From: Macrosoma leucophasiata | Lineage: Eukaryota > Arthropoda > Insecta > Lepidoptera > Hedylidae | Direction: 5' to 3' | Assembly: GCA_036365455.1 (NCBI GenBank) | Contig: JAWQUS010000016.1 | Location: 18,995,001-19,059,000, forward strand | Length of the DNA stretch: 64,000 nucleotides | In this document: positions 10,613-20,230 of the stretch, in pieces | Layout of the letters: every line of letters starts with the position of its first letter | Position numbering within the stretch: the first letter of the stretch is position 1 | The notes under the pieces: model-generated | The model's input: the letters and a program-made list of their open reading frames with translations, nothing else | Told to the model about the DNA's origin: nothing | The model's database searches: none | Position numbers and translations under genes: made by a program

Positions 10613-10804
10613 GCGTATTCGGGTCAGGTGGTAATGTACGGTCCTGTAATTGCCGGCACAGGGGCATAACACCTTAGGCCTCAGGAGTGATAACGCGTCT
10701 GCATTTTGACCTTGGTCTTTGGTGGGTATCTATAGACAGCAGTCATCATTTAACATCAATATGAACTGCATGCTTGTTTGCCACTTGAAATACATGATAA
10801 AAAA

Positions 10805-11224
10805 GTTATTCAAATGAATGATATTTTAATTTACCTTATTAGCTGTAGACGATCCACTTGCGTAGCAGTAACCCAATTTATTGTGATTAGTTTTCTTAAG
10901 TTTATCGATACATGATCGTCGCACATCACTACTTAAGATATATTATGTCTGCCTATAAAACGTTATCTCTATAGGTGTAACTGATCTCATAAGCGGTTCA
11001 TTAAAAAGTTAATAACTTACTTTAGGAATCGCTTGGAATTATCCTGCCATATTTTTCTTTATTCAATACTGATTTATGCTATTTAAATTGCGAAGTATAA
11101 AGCAGTTAACGATCTTATATTAAATCAATTAAGTAGGTAATCTAATATGTTATAAGACAGGCTATGGATATTTTACGATCCAATATTATTTGTGAGATTT
11201 TTGATAGTATGGTAGAATGAATTT
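10805..11224. other. No recognised feature
   Basis: AT-rich sequence with no second copy noticed in the window. Confidence 0.35.
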
Positions 11225-11400
11225 CTGTACTCGTGGGCTGATGATTAGTGGTAACAGGCACTGCTCCGGTGGGATCCTGAGTTCGATCTCCAGGTAGGCA
11301 GGTTAAGTGTTATTGTTTTTTTTTGATACATGGGATATAAAGTAACTGATGAATCATGGGTGTTTGCTTGTATACCTACATGTTTAGTAAAATAAGCACA
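11225..11400 (+). mobile_element. Degraded tRNA-headed SINE (T1-like)
   Basis: A decayed head AGTGGTAACAGGCACTG and B-box-like GAGTTCGATCTCC are followed by ACATGGGATATAAAGTAACT and GAATCATGGGTGTTTGCTTG. These correspond in order to T1 consensus segments. The middle of the element is lost. Confidence 0.55.
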
Positions 11401-11404
11401 GGAG

Positions 11405-11494
11405 CTGTGTCAGGATCGGGATATCTGGCGCTCTACACTCTCTGTCTACTCCGTAAAAGACTTAGCGTGAAGTTACATACATACATATAATTCA
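11405..11494 (+). mobile_element. LINE-2 3' end fragment
   Basis: Matches the LINE-2 end (TCAGGATCGGGATATCTGGC, CTCTACACTCTCTG) and finishes with TTACATACATACATA. Only the last about 75 bp plus tail are present. Confidence 0.75.
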
Positions 11495-11499
11495 CTTAT

Positions 11500-12124
11500 T
11501 TCAACTGACAATTTAAATAAGGATTAGCATCGCCATCCAGAGGGGTAACGTAGCCAGTATGCTGGAGATGTTGAACGGTGGGGACTGGGGGCGGACTGGA
11601 CGTGGCACATTGGGTTTAATTTCTTTGTAGTGCTTTAAATATAAAAAAAAGTGACTCATTTAAAAAAAGGTGGTGCGTTTTTCGTCTTTAGTCATTTTTA
11701 GTATACTATGTTGAATGTGTCGTTATTAATTGAGTTTATGATTTGTAATTAATGCAGTGTCAGTATTTTTAAGACAATATTACAAAACTACGTTGACTAC
11801 GTGTAATAGGTATCTGTCAAAGTTTAATAAATGTGAAGGGATTTAAGGAATTTAAATTGTGTTCTCAAATAATTGTTAACTCAATAGGATGCAGTGCACG
11901 GAGACATCAAAGAGTACGTATAGTAAGTGTTTCAAGTAAAATAAACGCTAGACGGCGCTAAGATATATTATGTTGGTAAGGCATCGATATGTTATTGTTG
12001 ACGTAGTGAATGCCGATTGAGTTGTCAGCGGGGCCCTTGAACAGCCATGAGAGCCTCCTTATGATGCCATTTCACTCGAAATAACATTGAATTTACACTG
12101 CTTTATGATGTTAGCAAGTATTGT
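11500..12124. other. No recognised feature
   Basis: No repeat or coding region identified. Confidence 0.35.
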
Positions 12125-12135
12125 AAGTTGGAGTT

Positions 12136-12534
12136 TATTTATTTATTTATTTATTTTTTTTTTGTTATTATGGCATCGCTATTAAGCACATTGCCAGTGT
12201 CAAGTAAAACGATATTTCATATTTATATAAGCAGCGTAAAAGTTAGTATAATATAGTCATCAAGTATAATATGTCAGTCAAGTGAGTTACAATCAAGTTA
12301 TTCGAGTAAAGCGATGGCTACTTTACCAGAACATTTACAATGTAGTTTTGGAGGCAACCTGAAATGTCGTATTTTCGCACTGTTATTCTATTTCACTATA
12401 CACGGGCACTGTAATAAACCTATATCAAACAAAATTCCTCCAATTTTATTCAATTTAACTTAAAAATACACCAAGAAAGTGAAATAAAATAAGAGCACCA
12501 TACGCCTCTTTCAAGGTTCCCGCCAAAACTCCTC
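12136..12534 (-). mobile_element. Retro-U retroposon with 11-bp target duplication
   Basis: Flanked by AAGTTGGAGTT at 12125-12135 and 12535-12545. On the minus strand it starts near TTTTGGCGGGAACCTTGAAA and ends in a long A-rich tail (plus-strand T run 12136-12171). Variable-length A tail plus target duplication mean it moved by reverse transcription. I see no RT, tRNA, 7SL or 5S similarity. Conserved internal blocks include GTAGCCATCGCTTTACTCG and ACACTGGCAATGTG. Four other copies lie at 12668, 39719, 53248 and 60313. Confidence 0.75.
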
Positions 12535-12667
12535 AAGTTGGAGTTATGAATAAAAGTATATTTTAAAGTTTGTACCTACTGCGAGCACTGGAGCTTTCGA
12601 TGTAAGGATGGTGAGGTGCTCTCAGTGATTTGATCACGTGACCAGCCTTTAAATATTGTTTTTTTTT

Positions 12668-12985
12668 TATATAATGACATCTCTGTTACTGCCAGAGTCA
12701 AGTAAGACGATATTTCGTATTCGTAATAAGCAGCGTAAAAGTCAGAGTTCGTCAGTCAGAATCAGTCAGAGTCAGTCAGTAATTCGAGTAAAGCGATGGC
12801 TATTTTACCAGAATATTTACAATTAAGTTTTGGAGGTAACCTGAAAGGACGTGTTTTCGCACTGTTATTCAATAATACACGGGCACTGTGATAAACCTAT
12901 ATGAAACAAAATGCCACCAATTTTATTTAAATAACTCACAAATGCATCAAGATAATGAAATAAACTAAGAGCACGACGCATTAAT
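12668..12985 (-). mobile_element. Retro-U, second copy in tandem orientation
   Basis: Same order of blocks as 12136-12534, with several small deletions and a GTCAGTCAGAGTCAGTCAG microsatellite-like run at about 12738-12780. The 5' end is lost (ends at GAGCACGACGCATTA). Confidence 0.7.
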
Positions 12986-13424
12986 AGCGGGATTCACAGA
13001 CCACACTACGCTTTACGAGTACTTTGACTTGAACTTTCAACGTTTTATTTGACGTGTTAAGTAAAAAGTAAATTAAGTACTTTACATAAGTAATGATGTG
13101 CTTGCTAAAATAAACTTAGCCTGGGTTGAACCACAATATTTGTTAAAGTAAAAGTTATTGTTACATTTCACATCCTTCTCTTACTTTAACATATTTCTAA
13201 TCGTGGTGCAACCCAGCCTCAGAGTTTTACACAAGACTGACCCCCTTATTATATAACATGGTTTTAAATAGAAAAATCTCCTATTGTTATCCACTTGGGA
13301 AGTAGCGAGACATTCTCAACTTAAGTATCTTTGATAACTTACTGGGAAGTCTCAACCACTATAATGTAAAAAGAGATTTTTGTCAATAAATAAAATTTTT
13401 ATTTTTTTTCTTTATTTTTTATTC
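12986..13424. other. No recognised feature
   Basis: No repeat or coding region identified apart from AT-rich runs at the right edge. Confidence 0.35.
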
Positions 13425-13559
13425 ATAAACATACATTAGATACGTTTTAGTTAAAGAATGCTTTGTCTTTGTCAGTTGCATTGTCAAATGTGCAGGATAG
13501 AAAAAGAAAAAGGAGAGATTAGCAACACTTTAGTTAAAATACGTTTATGAATAAGGGGG
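13425..13559. mobile_element. MITE-P copy
   Basis: Inverted relative to 2034-2168: starts TTATTCATAAACATACATTA and ends TACGTTTATGAATAAGGGGG. The left C-run is lost in a T-rich stretch. Central CTTTGTCAGTTGCATTGTCA is conserved. Confidence 0.7.
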
Positions 13560-13909
13560 TGAGAGTTTAGAGTTGTCTCATTCATTAAGATTTGAAAACC
13601 GTACTCGCCGGCACTACGCATTGACGAGCCACGAAAAAAGCGGATTAAAGAGCAATGTTTTAAATATAATTATTGCCTAATAAAATATTCTTTTTTGAAC
13701 AAAATAAAGAGTTTTGATGATACAGATCATTGAACTGCATTACTGATTTTAAGTCTTAAAGAAAAACAAACGAAAACTTTACGACGCACAAGGGTTAGAT
13801 TTATTCTTACAAAAGAAATAAGTTGACAAAATAAAAGGGCAGTTATCACTAACTGTCATCCTGTTGCTCACGCCAACCAACGCAAACTATTAATGAAATT
13901 ATATGGCTC
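13560..13909. other. No recognised feature
   Basis: No repeat or coding region identified. Confidence 0.35.
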
Positions 13910-14178
13910 CATAATCTATATACATATATAAAAAAGCAACCCGTTTTCCTTGGTCACGGCATCACGCGTGAATGGTTGTAGCGATTTGGCTAATATTGAT
14001 TTAAATGATTTTTGGAAGTCCAGGGAATGTTTAAAAGGTAAGAAAATATGAAGAAATTGAAGGGAAACAGTAAAAACCACCATTTCATTTTCCCATACAA
14101 ATAGTCCGTATCTATCAAACCTTTGACACATGTCATATTTTCATTCTGAGGCAATACGAAGTTTGCCGGGTCAGCTAG
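13910..14178 (+). mobile_element. Heli-1 Helitron-like copy
   Basis: Ends with the full hairpin GGCAATACGAAGTTTGCC, GGGTCAG, CTAG, then T. The 5' part diverges (AAGCAACCCGTTTTCCTTGG in place of the usual CAATTGCTGTTCG start). Confidence 0.7.
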
Positions 14179-14858
14179 TAAACTTATAAATGTACTATGT
14201 AATAATTAACCTACCATTCACGATCAGTAATCTGAAAATGGATTACTTGGATGCTGAAACTGAGTCCACTGTTCATTAAAACGATAATATTCTTAGTAAC
14301 ATATCGAACATTTAAACTAATTCTTCAAAATGTATAATACACTAACAATCCAACGTTTATAACGTTAACGTGTAAGTAATAAAAAACGCTTGAAAATTTT
14401 CACTAGATTCGCTAGACTAGATGCGATAGAGCGCGATAATCTCAAGAGCGCGACGCGACTCGACTGAGATTGAGCCTCAGTTTGCGTTTGCGTCGCTTGG
14501 TTTGGATTACTATGGATTGAGTGAGCGGTGAGCGGTTATGCGTGTCAGTAGCGCTTATTAAATATGGCCAACGGTTTTCGATATTTTATTCAAATTATAA
14601 AATTACTTGACATATTTTTATTTTTCTATTGCGAAAAATAAAAATAAACACAGGCGAGTGAATTTAGAAATTAAAAAAATATTGAAGGAAAAGTTTGATT
14701 TCGAACTGGAATCCTACCATTCGCTTAACCACTAAGCCACGACCAAGGTGGACTTCGAAAAAAAAAGATCATGTTTACCTTTTTTAAAAGTAACAAAATT
14801 AAATGTATTTCAAAATCAGATATACAGTTACAGACTAAATACATACACAAAATGTAAT
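14179..14858. other. No recognised feature; GC-richer patch at 14400-14530
   Basis: A patch with several CGCGACGCGACTCGACTG-like motifs interrupts AT-rich DNA. No second copy or coding frame was noticed. Confidence 0.35.
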
Positions 14859-15131
14859 TTTTTTTTATGTTATAGAAGTGGCAAATGCAGCTCATATTGA
14901 TCTTAAGTGATGACTGCAGTCTATAGACACTTACACGAAGACCAAGGTCAAAATGCAGATGCGATACCACTCCTGAGGCCTAAGGTGTTATGCCTCTGTG
15001 CCGAAAATTACAGGGCCGTACACGGACCGGAACACGATAGTGCTGAGCACTACCATTTAGCGGCAAGTATATTAGGTAATGCGGTGGTGCCTACGCCCGC
15101 GAGCTCCGTCACTGGAGCTCTACCACCAGTA
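14859..15131 (-). mobile_element. SINE-A, near full length
   Basis: Minus copy from TTTTTTTTATGTTATAGAAG to GGAGCTCTACCACCAGTAA, with a 10-base deletion where other copies read TACATTACCACCTGACC. Confidence 0.8.
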
Positions 15132-15464
15132 ATTTGATGTAAATTTTGTGTATGTAGTTAGTATTTCTGATGCTGAAACTAGCCGATAGTCTCTTTCCTG
15201 AGCTCGTAGTGCAATATTTTTTCATAGGCTCTGTATCCACATGTTTGGGTCACTGATTCACATAATAAACTTAGCAATTTCTTTTCCGTTGCCCCGTCAC
15301 GGGGACACGGCGTACGGGGACAACGGGAATAAACCAATTCAATCGGCTAGTTACTTTCAGAGAAAGTCGACTGTCACAGACGGATAGGGAGGCGCTGGGG
15401 TGATATATAAGGCTTCTGTTTTTTCCCTTACGAGGTGTGGTACTCTAAGAATCAATGTACTTAT

Positions 15465-15612
15465 TCATAATAAATCGCTTGTTTTACGGCTGCGCACGCG
15501 CCTAAACATGTCTCGCGAATGTATCTACGCTTGGATCAATCATAAAGTCGATATGTATCTGGCTCATGCGAGCAGGTACCGAACTCGTTCATATTTCACG
15601 ACTAGGGTTTGA
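15465..15612 (+). repeat. Direct repeat with 16115-16266, copy 1
   Basis: The segment from ATAATAAATCGCTTGTTTTA to ATATTTCACGACTAGGGTTT recurs at 16115-16266 with about 75-80 percent identity by eye. The shared motif GCACGCGCCTAA is GC-rich. Family unknown. A SINE-A separates the two copies. Confidence 0.65.
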
Positions 15613-15689
15613 CATATTGTTAAAAATATCGATATATCGATATTTCAAAAAGTGATGCGTATTATTTTGATGTATCGATACAAAACGTT

Positions 15690-15988
15690 TTTTTTTTTTA
15701 GTTTTTATGTTATGAAAGTGGCAAAGAATCATGCAGTTCACATTGATGTTAAGTGATGACTGCAGCCTATAGACACCGACACAAAGACTAGAGGTCAAAA
15801 TGCAGATGCGTTATCACTCCTGAGGCCTAAGATGTTATGCCTCTGTGGCGGAAATTACAGAGCCGTACATTACCACCTAACCGGTACACGATAGTGCTGA
15901 ACACTACCATTTAACGGCAAGTATATTAGGTAGTGCGATGGTGTCTACGTCCGCGAGCTCCGTCACTGGAGCTATACCACCAGTAAAA
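15690..15988 (-). mobile_element. SINE-A, full length
   Basis: Minus copy between the two direct repeats, from a long T run and ATGTTATGAAAGTGGC to GCTATACCACCAGTAAAA. Confidence 0.8.
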
Positions 15989-16114
15989 TGGTGATGATGT
16001 TTTAGAACAACTATAAATCGCTGTTAAAACTGTTATTCGCACTTTTTTCAAATAATAAGACAAACTTACAAGAAACATAACGTACATAATACAATGTAAT
16101 TCAGATAAATCAAT

Positions 16115-16266
16115 ACGTTTATCAATAAACCGCTCATTTTACGACTACGCACGCGCCTAAGCTTGTCCCAGGAATGTACGCTGGCATCAATCACAGGGTC
16201 GATATGTATCAAGCTCACGCGAGCAGACCGTGGCCAAACTCGCTCATATTTCACGACTGGGGTTCA
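16115..16266 (+). repeat. Direct repeat with 15465-15612, copy 2
   Basis: Carries the same blocks as copy 1: ACTACGCACGCGCCTAAGC, ATGTACGCTGGCATCAATCA, TCGATATGTATC, and TTTCACGACTGGGGTT. Confidence 0.65.
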
Positions 16267-17103
16267 AAAATCATCAATCTATCGATTCATTGATGCTTTA
16301 TAAAAAAAATATATGGATTGATTTTTTTTTTACACTTATAAGAGTTCTTGCGAAAACGTTAATCAGTTGCTGTCATAATTGGAGTTGCTGGTAGGGTCGA
16401 ATAATGATCGGCTCAGGGACAAAAACATCATAAGTCTTAGGTGGCAACGTTAAGTGGTAAGGTGGCCTAAATATCAAATTAATTTGAGGTACCCACTTAG
16501 TAGGCTTGTCGGCCAATCTGTATGTATTTGATTTACGTTCATTTCTTTGAAGTGTAGGCTACGGCACATTTCATTATTTTGGTAGAATTTGATACCTACT
16601 TTGTATATAAAATAACTGAAAAATATCTTATATAATATAAATTCGATCCATCGATGATTTGCAAAAGTAGACATCTATATTTTCAAAGGAAACATCAATA
16701 TTTAAAAAATATCGATATATCATTCACAACCCTAATCACGACCGGTCAGCGGTATCGTTTGAGGTGACAAATTGAATAGGAATTATTGTTTTATCGTAAT
16801 GACCCCATTTGGTTCTAATTAGTCAATAAATTGGTGGATACTTCCATATAACAAAAAGCGTGAGCCACCCAATTTGACAAAGATTGCTGTAACAGTGCGT
16901 ATGAGCACAGGAATGCCGCGGCATGCTACAGAATCTTTTGGCACAAAAGTTCGAGCGCACGGGTTAGCCGCTGAGGTTGCCGGCTGAACAATTCAAAGCG
17001 CCATGACATCTTGTGAAAAGACACGACGTCCCACGGCATGTCGTGGCACGTCGCGTCATTCCGTGGACTAGTAGGACTATTCGTAATAAAATATACCTAA
17101 GAA
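16267..17103. other. No recognised feature
   Basis: Repeated ATCGATATAT-type motifs near 15620-15660 and 16690-16720 may be low-complexity. A GC-richer stretch at 16910-17060 has no recognisable coding frame. Confidence 0.35.
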
Positions 17104-17285
17104 CTATCACAGAGACATAACACCTAAGGTCTCAGGTGTGGCAACTGGCAACGCATCTGCATTTTGACCTCAGGTTTTTATGTACAGATATGTACACGCT
17201 GTATATGTATACGCTCTATAGGCTGCAGTCATCACTTAACATTCATGTGAGCTGCTATTTGCCACCTTCCTTACATAAAAATAAT
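17104..17285 (+). mobile_element. SINE-A, 5'-truncated
   Basis: 3' half of the element with a small internal insertion (GTACAGATATGTACACGC, 17182-17199). Ends TTACATAAAAATAATAATG. Confidence 0.7.
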
Positions 17286-17812
17286 AATGTAATATTATAG
17301 TTGAAGCCATTCATAAGGTCAAAAATAATGTGTCAATGAAAAAATCTTAACCGTGTCGCGCTGGCTTTTACTCGTCGGGCTGCCAATTAGGCTTACTTAA
17401 AGATCAACAGCAGATCTTGCACAAAACATCCGGCATGGAAGTGTAAGTGATTTCTTTTTCTTCCACTCAATGATATATAATTAACTCGACAAAGCTAAAT
17501 TCAAGTTATAAATACAAAAATTACAGATATGAATCGTAATTGTGTGGTGCGGTTAAGTAATTGTAAGAATTATAGTAATTAACAGTCAGTTTGACAAGAA
17601 CGTGAGTAGTGGTTTTGCTGTAATTTTACTGATCAGTGTACTTTTGTAGCAAATTATTGGCTGAGGCTCGAAGACGCTGCGGTATGTGTGTTTATGCGAC
17701 ATGAGGACATTTTGAAATACTTTTCATGCTATTCAAACTAATCTATTTACTACGGCTTCGCAAGTATGCAATTTAGGTACTAACATAATATTGCGACTAT
17801 AAATTGAAACGT
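17286..17812. other. No recognised feature
   Basis: No repeat or coding region identified. Confidence 0.35.
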
Positions 17813-17944
17813 AACGTAACTTCACGCCTGTAAGGTAGGTAGAGGTAAATGCATGCATTCAAGCATACATGTACGATTCGCTGGTTACGTTTTGACCCAT
17901 GTAACAGGTGGCGAGCCTGTTGACATCTCCGGGTACATTAAAAA
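17813..17944 (-). mobile_element. T1 SINE, 3' part only
   Basis: Minus-strand T1 body from GTAACTTCACGCCTGTAAG to the GAGCCTGTTGACATCTCCG block. The tRNA head is missing. Confidence 0.75.
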
Positions 17945-18141
17945 AATATTTCAATCATTGTGCTGTAGATGATTCGTGCCGCGTGAGCGGTAAACGGTCA
18001 CCTGACCATCCGCGAGTCTAAACGAATGCTCAGCGGCCGGAGCGGATTGACAATCTAACTCCTCTAATATTTTTTATTGGTTGCATCCAATCCTCTCAAC
18101 GATACTTGACACGTAAACTTGGTAAGAAAAAACCGTTCCAA

Positions 18142-18195
18142 ATGCCAAATTGTTCAGTATTTTGGTGTAGAAACCGAACAGTAAAGCAAACTTAA
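18142..18195 (+). other. Short frame resembling a THAP-domain start
   Basis: Encodes MPNCSVFWCRNRTVKQT then stop. A start followed by C-x4-C and an NR pair resembles the first residues of THAP zinc-binding domains, which occur in P-element-type transposases and host proteins. With 17 residues and no downstream continuation, chance is a serious alternative. Confidence 0.2.
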
Positions 18196-18673
18196 TCATT
18201 TAGTAGCATTACTTAACACCGGTAAGTCATAATTTTGAATTTTTTTTTAAGTTAAACCCGATATCACACCGTTCGTTATCAAATATATCGTGTGAAAACT
18301 ATATATTTAATAACCATTAACTGAAAACTAACTATATTGCCATCTAACTCTAATTTACACGGACATCTCGATTTTGTACGATAATCACGACGCTATTTTT
18401 GTGACGTTTTGTGGTGTGATCAAACACTAATCAGGTGAAGTCAGCTGTGTTTGTCTCGCGCCTAATTGGTGTATGTTTTCTAGCCAAGATAAGTTCCACC
18501 CACTTACAATGGTTGAAGCAGTTTTTATAGATAAGCGAGTGTATTCGCAATCTAACTCCTCTAATATCTTTGCAACCAATGATTGGGGAAACCGTGGGCA
18601 TTACATGTTTTTCCAAGTCAAAAACGGCATCCATGCGGACGAAGCTAAGGGCCAACATTAGTGTAACAACGTA
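18196..18673. other. No recognised feature
   Basis: The motif CAATCTAACTCCTCTAATAT occurs at about 18051 and again at about 18548, suggesting the ends of a repeat, but I could not define it. A 75-residue minus frame (18431-18658) has no family I recognise. Confidence 0.3.
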
Positions 18674-18752
18674 TTAAAACCGGGACATTTGGTGCTCTAT
18701 ACTCTCTATCTATCCAGTTAGAGATTTGTCATAAAGATACATACATCATTAT
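18674..18752 (+). mobile_element. LINE-2 3' end fragment
   Basis: Decayed copy: GGTGCTCTATACTCTCTATC, then AAAGATACATACATCA. Same end structure as the copy at 1-88. Confidence 0.65.
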
Positions 18753-18964
18753 ATCACGAGCTTATTCCTGAAGTATATTACCAAATGTAATTAACATACA
18801 AATAATATTAGCATTGGGGGTCAAACTCGAAGGGGTCATGATAAAGTAGTGATGGTGCTACACGGACTTAATCGGAGCTGATATTATCTGTAAAATAGGG
18901 TTGACAAACGTTTTGGTAGATTATGGAAAAAATGGAAATATATATTAATATGTTGTATTTTTTT

Positions 18965-19246
18965 ACTGGTGGTATAGCTCCAGTGACGGAGTTCGCGGGC
19001 GTAGGCACCACCGTATTACCTAATATCGTTAAATGGTAGTGTTCAGCACTATCGTGTTCCGGTCAGGTTGTAATGTATGGCACTGTAATTTCCGGCACAG
19101 ACGCGTAACACCTTAGGCCTCAGGAGTGGTAACGGCATCTGCATTTTGACCTCGGTCTTTGTGTTAGTGTCTATAGGCTGCAGTCATCACTTAACATCAA
19201 TGCGAACTGCAGGCTTGTTAGCCACTTCCATTACATAAAATAAAGG
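18965..19246 (+). mobile_element. SINE-A, near full length
   Basis: Plus copy from ACTGGTGGTATAGCTCCAG to TTCCATTACATAAAATAAA. Confidence 0.85.
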
Positions 19247-19279
19247 TAAGGGATTAAAGATGGTATGACTCTGAGAATA

Positions 19280-19980
19280 TCTAAAGTCCGGCCGACTTTT
19301 ACATAACTGCGACCAAAATAGCAAACGCATCTGAATTTTGACCTTTGGTGTTTGTGTAGATCAGTCTATAGGCTCCAATAATCCTTTACCATCCACGGTG
19401 GACTGCGTGCGATTTTCATTGCAAAAATAAAATCCAAACCTCCCTAATAATTTGTCTTTAAACTAACGGAACGCATGGCAACACTACTGGATGAACCAGC
19501 GCTACAGTGGCGGATTTACAAATTTGCCGCCGGTAAGCTATTATTTTTGCCGCCCCTATATTTTGATATCGTAGTCCAGAATCATATCAATTAGGTATAT
19601 TTTCTATCAATAAAAAATCCAACTTTATGTTTAATGCTTAATTATTCTCCTTACATCAACTTTTTTTCAATGGTTAGAATCATTGGGAACTTTGGTCTGA
19701 GCCTTGATAATTTTAACAGTAATTTTGTAAATAGAAATAAAAAAATTATGAACTAATTCTGCCGCCCCTTAAAATTTGCCCGCTCTAGGCTCCAGCCTAC
19801 TCAGCCAGCTGGTAAATCCACCACTGCAGCGCTATCTCGCCGTAATCTCCCATATTAGCATATTTGATGTACCTCCCTCCAGTGTCCAGAGCTGCTAATT
19901 GTTAAATATTCAAATAAAAGCTAAGTAACTTTTATTTGATAAAATAAATTTTATTTATGCATAGACTTCTGTTTTATACT
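19280..19980 (+). repeat. Segment homologous to 21535-21880, copy 1
   Basis: Shares with 21535-21880 a SINE-A-like lead (GCATCTGAATTTTGACC), CATGGCAACACTACTGGAT, CGCTATCTCGCCGTA, TTAGCATATTTGATGT and AGAGCTGCTAATTGTTA. This copy is longer only because a hAT-like MITE (19505-19826) sits in it; the other copy is the empty site. Confidence 0.75.
19505..19826. mobile_element. hAT-like MITE with 8-bp target duplication
   Basis: 322 bp, with ends CAGTGGCGGATTTAC and GTAAATCCACCACTG. It is bounded by CAGCGCTA at 19497-19504 and 19827-19834. The paralogous segment at 21735-21760 has no insertion and only one corresponding site, so the insertion and its duplication are confirmed within the window. 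No coding capacity. Confidence 0.88.
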
Positions 19981-19997
19981 TAAGATATTTTGTCTGT

Positions 19998-20228
19998 TCT
20001 ATGTGCAAACTTCGTATTGCCTCAGAATGAAATAATGTGTCAAAGGTTTGTTATATACCTACGGATTATTTGTATGGAAAATGAAATTGTGGTTTTTACT
20101 ATTTCCCTTCAATTTCTTCATATTTTCTTACCTTTTAAACCTTCCCTGAACTTCCAACAATCATTCAAAACCATAATTATCCAAGCGAGTAATTAGCGAG
20201 ACTAACGAACAGCAATTGATTTTATATA
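19998..20228 (-). mobile_element. Heli-1 copy, 3' CTAG lost
   Basis: Minus copy with GCAAACTTCGTATTGCCTCA, AATTTCTTCATATTTTCTTA and AACGAACAGCAATTGATTTT. The CTAG end is replaced by unrelated sequence. The TATATA at its 5' end is the target of the mariner that follows. Confidence 0.7.
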
Positions 20229-20230
20229 TA

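Larger units (their letters stand above)
9215..10613 (-). mobile_element. LINE-3 non-LTR fragment, itself interrupted
   Basis: A 5'-truncated LINE inserted in SINE-A. On the minus strand it reads RT C-terminus, stop, short 3' UTR containing CTGCTTGTCTGTCAA, and an A-rich tail at 9218-9232. A GTTCCG element (9367-9991) splits the coding part. Sister fragments lie at 35945-36278 and 37158-37473. Confidence 0.8.
8738..10804 (+). mobile_element. SINE-A interrupted twice (outer shell of nest)
   Basis: Three collinear pieces of a single SINE-A copy remain: 8738-8796, 9172-9214 and 10614-10804. The first gap holds a 5S-SINE with a TTACGCA duplication, the second a LINE-3 insertion. Rejoining the pieces gives the normal order GTAGGCACCACC, TTGCCGCTAAATG, GTCAGGTGGTAATG and so on to the A-rich tail. 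Confidence 0.8.
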
